Shown: piece after piece, positions 57,361-64,000 of the stretch | Layout of the letters: each line of letters opens with the position of its first letter | Position numbering within the stretch: position 1 is the stretch's first letter | NCBI RefSeq assembly: GCF_963676685.1 | Contig: NC_092346.1 | Coordinates: forward strand, 95,035,917 to 95,099,916 | Source: Mytilus edulis | Lineage: Eukaryota; Mollusca; Bivalvia; Mytilida; Mytilidae | Direction: 5' to 3' | DNA length: 64,000 bases | Notes under the pieces: generated by a model | The model's input: only the letters and a program-made list of their open reading frames with translations | Databases searched by the model: none | What the model was told of the DNA's origin: nothing | Translations under genes and position numbers: made by a program

Positions 57361-58127
57361 TATTAATTTCTCAATTCGTTCGATATTCACATGCTTCCAA
57401 CTATATGTTAAAAAAAACGGAGTGTCTCTTCGTCCGGCCATCCGTCTGCGAATGCGCAAATATTCAATATCAATAAAAGTGTCATGTGACGTGGAAAGTG
57501 TCCCGGATGAGGTGTCGGATAACACACGCGGTGTCGGATAACACAAGCGTGTATGCAATGGACGTGTTGAGAATTGGAGATCGTGATTCATATTTAAAGA
57601 TGTCACAGAGAAAACCAGAGAGAATGTGATTGCTTTAAACAAATGTCTATAGAAGTGATATATGTTAACTCTGAGGAATAAGCCTGAAATTAAAGTGAAA
57701 TTGATGATTTACCCCCATTTACCTTATGGAGGCAAAACGCATTCGGAAAAATACTATATCAAACTTGCTAGGATGCATTATCTTTTAGATATACTACAAC
57801 GCAGATCTATAAACATACTGATATGCCTGGACTGGGAATAAGACACCAGGGTTTTGGTATCCCCCCTTTTTCTGTTGTATCTAATATACATTTTTTTCTA
57901 AAAAAAATCTTATCGAAAACACAATCCTTCTTTTGGGTACAGGTTACACGTGCCTGCCCTTCTCAAATTTCATATGAATTAAAAATCGCCGAACAATTTA
58001 AATGAAGAATCGTGCATAATCATATGGAGACCTTACTTTAACCAAACTTCACAGAAACTATAAATTCAGGATCTTTTGAAATTATAGATAAAGCCAATAA
58101 TGATTGGCCCGACTATTTACCTTAAGC
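57361..58127. other. Non-coding DNA with a 19-bp tandem duplication
   Basis: GGTGTCGGATAACACA is directly repeated at 57511-57529 and 57530-57549. Overlapping opposite-strand frames at 57325-57642 and 57329-57541 are not recognised and partly cover the transposon end. Confidence 0.45.
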
Positions 58128-58843
58128 TGGGGTCACACATTCACGATTTTTACTGCCGTCCTTGACAGGACCATTCCCGATTAAAATTTGTCAAAAGTCT
58201 GATCAAGATCCTGTGAATCGTGGATGGAAATTCGATTTGTATCTTTCGCCAGGTAAAATTCGACCGAGTCTGTCACGACTGCGTCCCGATTCTACCGAAT
58301 GTAATCCGACAGAGATCAGATAGTGACAAGACAGTGAACCGACGCTGACGGAAGTTATTTCGAAAACTGTCGGCATAATCGGGGTGATCAGGTACTGTCT
58401 GAACGTAATCCTATCACGGTCCGCTCTATCGCATTGCAAACGGCTTTGTCTGGTCTCAGTCGTATTGTATTCTGTTATTGTCGGGACTTCACCAGATCAT
58501 TCCCGTTCCACAGGACACCGTCCCGAATACACAGAACATTGTTAGGAATTCGATCCGATACAGCAGAATCTGTCACGACATAGGCACGATTGTAATCCGA
58601 CTAGACAAAATCGGCTGAGTTTCCCCGAATGTTACGGGACGCACCTAACTGTCGGGGTGCTTTGCCGAACTATTCGGACCCTTCCCGACCAGTAGGAATC
58701 TGTTACGAACTAAAACGACTGCGTTCAGACAATAATAGGACATTCCAGATAATTGAGGATACTAATCCGACTTTTTCACTTTTCGTGTCGTATCGCTGTC
58801 TGATCTCAAACGGGAGCAATAATCGGCAATGTGTGAACCCTGC
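58128..58843. mobile_element. MITE-like element, GC-richer than its surroundings
   Basis: The left end GGGGTCACACATTCACGAT and right end (reverse) AGGGTTCACACATTGCCGAT form imperfect terminal inverted repeats of ~20 bp. The interior (~715 bp) is clearly richer in CG dinucleotides and has scattered AATCTGTCACGAC / AATCTGTTACGAAC-type repeats. Frames at 58203-58439 and 58629-58940 show no domain. The target duplication is unclear; CTTAA precedes the left end. Confidence 0.6.
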
Positions 58844-59096
58844 ATTACAGGAAATTCATAGGCAGAACAACAAAAGAGAGAATCATTTTTGCCCCCCTCC
58901 CCCCACCCAATACCCAAGTTCCTTTAGAATATTAGAATAAAAAAAAATCTGAATCAAATGTATAGTTTTTTTTTTGTTTTTTTTTAAAGAATGAGGTTTT
59001 TTTTCATAATCCGAGGTTAGACAATATATTATAAAACAACCCGTTTCATTCAAAACCTTCAAAACACGATGTTATATCTTCATCATTATATATTTG

Positions 59097-59192
59097 GCCG
59101 GACAAATAGCGAAAAACCGTAAAAATGCTATTTGTCCGGCTTGCCGGATGAATAGACATTTTTGACTATTTGTCCGGCTAACCGGACGAATA
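59097..59192. repeat. Cluster of palindromes built on CCGGACAAATAG
   Basis: A perfect 14-bp inverted repeat (59097-59110 with 59127-59140, loop 16) is followed by a second 11-bp one (59167-59177 with 59182-59192, one G:T pair, loop 4). All four arms are versions of GCCGGACAAATAGC. Confidence 0.9.
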
Positions 59193-59209
59193 GCCACTAC
59201 CTAAAAAAA

Positions 59210-60279
59210 GGCGAATGATACAAGAGATAAATTAAAACACTGTAAGATATTAATTCAAACATAAACTGACAACGCCATGGACAAAAAAAACCAAAGACAA
59301 ATATAACGGTAAATTTAATATCCTGTGCCACTTTATATTTGGCAATTTTCGGCAATTTACAATTTTGAGCAAGGAAGTAATATAAATTCATGTGACTGTT
59401 ATCCGATCTCTTTAGTATGATTTGAAGCTGATATAAATACAGTACTACTGTTGACCTTCTCTGAATAGATATTTGTTTTTCCATTTTTGTGTCGTCAAGT
59501 TGCAATCTTATTTGGGTAAAACTAACCTTTATTTTCATTACTACAAGTTTTTTCTTCAAATAGATTGTTGTTTGGTGTTTTTCTTCTTCCGACCTTGTAT
59601 TTTACTAACGACGCTTTTATCATCGCTGTTATCCAATTTTGCTCTGTTGTCCCCTCAACACACTAGGTTTTTGTTCTCCTTGGGAAAACAACCAAGGCCA
59701 AATCAGATGAATGTATACCATCATCCATCCTTCACAAAGACCTTCTTAATTACTATTTTCAAAGAAACAAACCTCATAAGTGTTATGATTTTTTTTTTGT
59801 TAAACGAAGCAATCAGCAGTTTTTCATACAAATGAGGGATGACGGAAAGATTTTATTTCCGGTTTTTAGTCCAATAGAAGCTTTTTCATGTGAATAACCT
59901 AGCAGACGACGACCTTTTTGCAGCTATTTATTGACACAAATTATGTCATAAATGAAACCTTTTGGAGTTAATTAATCTTCATTTCCGTCTACATTCAAAC
60001 ATTAAAACAATCAAATGAAATAAAATGATTCGTTCTTCAGATATAAACTTGATCAATATATAAAGTACTTACATGCTGATGATGCGATAAAGTATCAAGA
60101 TAATATGGTGATAAAGCAACAAGTAGTTTTGGAATTCTTTTTTTTTTCGGCCTTGTATGCAGCTTTTTTTTTTATTAATACTATCATTGTATTAATACAT
60201 CAGATACTTTCTTGCTAGGCTTAGCTATGTTTTCCATTGAAATACACATACTAATTTAACCCTGCCACTGACATTTTGT
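59210..60279. other. Non-coding DNA, nothing recognised
   Basis: Long T-rich runs. A ~30-bp RT-tail-like scrap lies near 59265 (AACTGACAACGCCATGG). The opposite-strand frames of 120 codons at 59197-59559 and 59473-59835 overlap and look incidental. Confidence 0.4.
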
Positions 60280-60550
60280 GTGTGCCTGTCGCAAGTCAAG
60301 AGCCTGTAATTCAATGATTGTCGTTTGTTGCTGTATAGCATATTTGTATTTCGTTACTTATTTTCTATAAATCAGGCCGTTGATTTTTTCGTTTGAATTT
60401 TAAATATTTGTCATTATGATACCTTTTAAAGCTGACTTTGCGGTATGCATTTTGTTCATTGTTGAAGGCCATACGGTGAATTATCATTTCTATGCCATCT
60501 TGTGGAGAGTAATTTCATTGGCAATCATACCACACCTTCTAATTTTTATA
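60280..60550 (+). repeat. Dispersed repeat T, plus copy
   Basis: Head TGTGCCTGTCGCAAGTCAAG, then GATTGTCGTTTGTTGCTGTA, core CATTGTTGAAGGCCATACGG, end TTGGCAATCATACCACACCT. Confidence 0.8.
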
Positions 60551-62639
60551 TTGTAAGAAATGATATCAGAATGTATTTCCCAAAAAAATTGCGAATAATT
60601 CTGGTCAGTCTAGATACTAAACCCTCCTACAGGTTAATTACGTAGTTTTACTTTTGCATGTTAAATCCATCTATCCATATTTGTTCCTACAGTTACAAAC
60701 CTGCTCGTGCATTTGTCATTGTTATTCAACGCAAAATAATTATCTAAGAGACCTGGGACGATCTCATTTCACAAAGGATTTCTATTGTCTACTTATTGTA
60801 CCTCGAACAGTAGGTCTTTAAGTTGAGGTTCAATATACTTAAAGTTAATCGGGCATGACTAATTAGATACGCCCTCTTAAAATCAGGGGGTCCGAAATAG
60901 GATCGGGAAATAACATCCAGCAAAATACCATAATTTACAATTTTTTATTTAAAGTGCTTTTGGTTGCTTAACTATCTTCGATCAATAATCAAACAGTATT
61001 TTGTGGAAATAATAACCTGTCCTGAACCGGGAGATGTTGGCTGCAATAGGACTTTATTTATAAAAAAAAAGTCCATATCTGATTTACTTATAGTGGCCGT
61101 TATTGATTGTAAATTCATGACGTTTCATTTATGGCATTCGTCTATCGTGAATAAAAAAAAGGGAAGGAGGGCTAAAAGCTTAACTTACGAGTTCGATCAT
61201 CATGATTCTAATCTATTCTATTACGGCATTCGTTTTACCTCCAGCGAACGCTCTGCCTTATTCTAAAAAGTGCCACTCTAAATTTGTTAGCATTTGCTAC
61301 AGATTGATCCACTTTGCATCTAGTCGTGAATATGCATGACATATTTGCCACTGGACACAAAGGAGCAATAAATTAATCAGCTTCATTAAGTGATGTATAA
61401 CCATTTGTCCTCAGATGATTATTATCTCAAACAATTTTCCAATTTTTATATATTTCATTTTTATTTACATTTGAATTTTTAAGCGTAAATTTTAGCATTT
61501 CTTCCGTCATTGTTCTCTTTGCATTTAATCTTTTTTTTTAGCATTAAAAAAACTTTGTCGTAGTACACATCAGGGGCTAAATTTTATCCTTTCCAGCAAA
61601 ACTAATATAGGGGGAGGGGATAAGAACAGAAAAAAAAAATCTTCATTGAGTGACAATAACTCTTATATTGAAGCGTACAATGACGGCTGTCTCGTTTAGG
61701 TGACAACATTTGCTGTTTCAAGTTTATTTATATCTCAGACTGGTATAATAGAAGTAATAAAAGCAACAAAAAAATGATAAGAAAATGTCGACAACAATTT
61801 ATAAACGGTTTCAACCTATTTTGGGTGTTTCAATTTTTTTTATATTGTCTTGCTGATCGGTTTTGTTATATTTTTTTGTTCATCTACTATTGTCCTAGCA
61901 AAAGTCACAAAAAATGTTGTTAAAATCAGCCATGCGACTTATTTGAAAAGTTTTAGATGACCTTTCTTGTTGTTTACACATTTCAATCATTCAACTCGTA
62001 CGCAGATCGTCTTTCCCTCTAATTTTTATTAAGGTATAGATAGCGTGAAATTCTCACTACACCAGGCATCAGATATGCATTCCTATTATATTTCGATCGG
62101 ACAAAGCTGCGTATTTATATATCCGATAAGCCAAACGAATGCACCCATTTAGCAAGGGTATACTGTGGAACGGGAGAGGTCCAGAGATGTCAATACCCAA
62201 GTGAATCATTTGGATTTGAATAAAAGGAGATACAGGTATACATTGATACGACAGCAACCCAAAGAAATAGATAAATCAAATTATTTAGAGTCAACATTCA
62301 GTCTATTTTTTATAGAAAGATGCGTATACAGAATAATAAGCTCAAAACCGACACATGGTTAAATAATAGTTATACGGAGTTAATTCAATAACATTTACCG
62401 TCAAATATTATATATCCGAAAAGGCACATTTGATTTAATATTATTTACCGTCAAAGATATCCCAACAATCACAAGTGTTTGGTTGAAAAATTTCAACTGC
62501 CCTATTTTAATTTTGATCGGTGAAAATTGAAGAAGTTGTAATATAAACCAGTAAAAGAAAAACACTTTGACACTGTATAATATAACGGTAAAATAAATTG
62601 ATGATAACGGATGACGACCAGCGGCAAATAAAATTATTA
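60551..62639. other. Non-coding DNA, nothing recognised
   Basis: AT-rich. The 100-codon frame at 60964-61266 has no recognisable motif. A near-identical phrase (AATATTATWTACCGTCAAA) recurs near 62390 and 62440. Confidence 0.4.
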
Positions 62640-62960
62640 TTCAGGACGATAACATGTAAATATAATAAGGGTATTTACCCCGTTTTTCAATAGACTGACA
62701 CGCTGAGTCGGTTTTGTATTGTGTAAGTTCACAAGGAAGAAAAGTCACCCGGCCCTTACACATTTCCGACTTTGAGCCGGCCAGTCTGCGTGTGCTCTAA
62801 CTATATGATGCCACGTGTTTAGCGTTGAAATAGAATACAAATTTAATTAACGTCTTTGTTTGAACCGTTTGGGTTTCGAACAAATGACATCCCGCTCTCG
62901 AGACGAACACCCCTCACGAGACCAACCAGGAGAGCGGTAGTGATCGGTAGTACAACATAA
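62640..62960 (-). repeat. tRNA-derived SINE, diverged, minus strand
   Basis: On the minus strand the head reads GCTCTCCTGGTTGGTCTCGT (A-box region), then GAGAGCGGGATGTCA and a B-box-like TTGTTCGAAACCC. The body follows with AAAGTCGGAAATGTGTAAGG and GGGCCGGGTGAC. I recall this head and body from a mollusc SINE family. It differs from the SINE at 51483. Confidence 0.65.
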
Positions 62961-64000
62961 CATACCAAAATACAATACACATTACAGTTTCACAGAATTT
63001 TCACAGTAACTAAAGCGAGCTAAAGGTATCTAGTAACCTAAATTGGAAGCGTGAAATGATATTGTAAACTTCACGTAAACATCGATGATCGACTTCAGGG
63101 TAAATTTTACGGATCAACGCTCTCGGCAAATTAAAAAGTCTTGCACCTATTATTTGAGTGGTTCGAATGTTGCCAGCTGTTGCAAGTCTTAATTTCTGTC
63201 CTTATTAAATACACCCTCATTTTACAGTGGTATTTTAAAGTTTCAGGTCCAACCTCACTGTCGACCTCCTATTGCACGACCTACCTATTGTATTTAAAAT
63301 TTATGTGTTATAGTCATTAACATGCATGAAATATTTGCAACTGGACGTAAAGCAAACAACAATGAATCACAATCAACTTAATTAATTTCCCTGTACTAGT
63401 ACTTAGCACACAAAGTCGGGTCTTGTAAAATGCTATAATGTACAATTTCCATTTAGATTTTTATGGGAGGGGTCTCTTCAATTTATCACATAACTGACTG
63501 CTTATTAATAAGTTTTAAATATTTTTTACTATGGTTCTTATCTACTGTTAATACGATTTATAGCATATGATTTTATTTGTCAGGCAAGAATAAAACTAAG
63601 AAAGATAGATTTTTTCAGGTGATTTTGCTTCATTTAGACATGAAAAGGGAATAACGGACGACTAAATTATAGAGTTTTTTTTACACATAATACATTGAAC
63701 TTGCGAATATATCTCACTTTGATCGGGCCAGTAAAATCTAGTTTAATACGGTTTTATTCATTGAAGTTTGTATGCATAGTTTTTATTAAAAAAAAAGAAA
63801 AAAGAAGCAAGATCTATTAATTAATTCGACTGAATAGACAAAACTAATTATTTTGCATTCGCATGTTACGTACTAATGTAGGAAAATTACCGAATCAGAA
63901 ATAAAATGAACATTTACCGGATGAATATTGTTGGGAGAGTTTACTTACTGTTTTCTAAGGTCTGATCTTTACGAATCTATTTCATGTTTACTGACAGATC
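62961..64000. other. Non-coding DNA, nothing recognised
   Basis: AT-rich to the end of the window, with no gene or shared repeat. Confidence 0.4.

Noticed and set aside
59197..59835. Two 120-aa frames on opposite strands
   Set aside because: Overlapping, T-rich/phenylalanine-rich translations without motifs.

Overview
The window looks like nuclear DNA from a bivalve mollusc, most likely a mussel close to Mytilus. It is AT-rich, gene-poor and intron-bearing, and it carries many dispersed repeats that I recognise from mussel sequence. These include hairpin-ended elements with internal tandem arrays, tRNA-derived SINEs, and 3' tails of reverse-transcriptase elements. The species call is from memory and no database was searched. 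I see no bacterial operons, CRISPR arrays or viral genes.

Only three loci look like genuine host protein-coding sequence. (1) The last two exons of a plus-strand gene lie at 3601-3734 and 7857-8012, joined across a 4.1 kb intron; the product is not recognised. (2) A rhodopsin-like (class A) G-protein-coupled receptor lies on the plus strand at 43304-44476. (3) Its close paralogue lies on the minus strand at 53470-54654. The two receptors face each other tail to tail across about 9 kb of repeat-filled DNA. Both have intronless coding sequences and share unusual substitutions at the usual class A activation motifs.

The rest is mostly repeats. I use letters for families seen more than once. P is a 161-bp tandem array (2060-2961). 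G is a family with ~501-bp units (13489-14288, 14401-16718, 25921-26040, 38640-39011). R is a ~145-bp-unit element (47278-49397). F is a hairpin-bounded element (52415-53345). T is a ~290-bp dispersed repeat (3549, 24260, 32605, 41010, 41818, 45108, 60280). A, I, J and K are other dispersed repeats. An RT family is represented by several 5'-truncated copies and one decayed reverse transcriptase at 37603-38400. There is also a dead Tc1-like transposon (56109-57360), a GC-richer MITE-like element (58128-58843), a decayed transposon-like gene (35936-37213) and tRNA-derived SINEs.

The most interesting signals are structural. P, G and R have unrelated internal units, but all end in a small stem-loop followed by CTCTTGTT or a one-base variant, which suggests mobilisation by one shared machinery, possibly Helentron/HINE or 'pearl'-type. 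Several insertions are nested, giving a relative-age record. A perfect 31-bp snap-back hairpin sits in the intron at 5699-5765. The tail of a T repeat abuts, and may supply, a splice acceptor at 3600. A 58-bp minisatellite next to receptor 2 appears to derive from the core of T.

All boundaries were read by eye, and repeat edges may be off by tens of bases.
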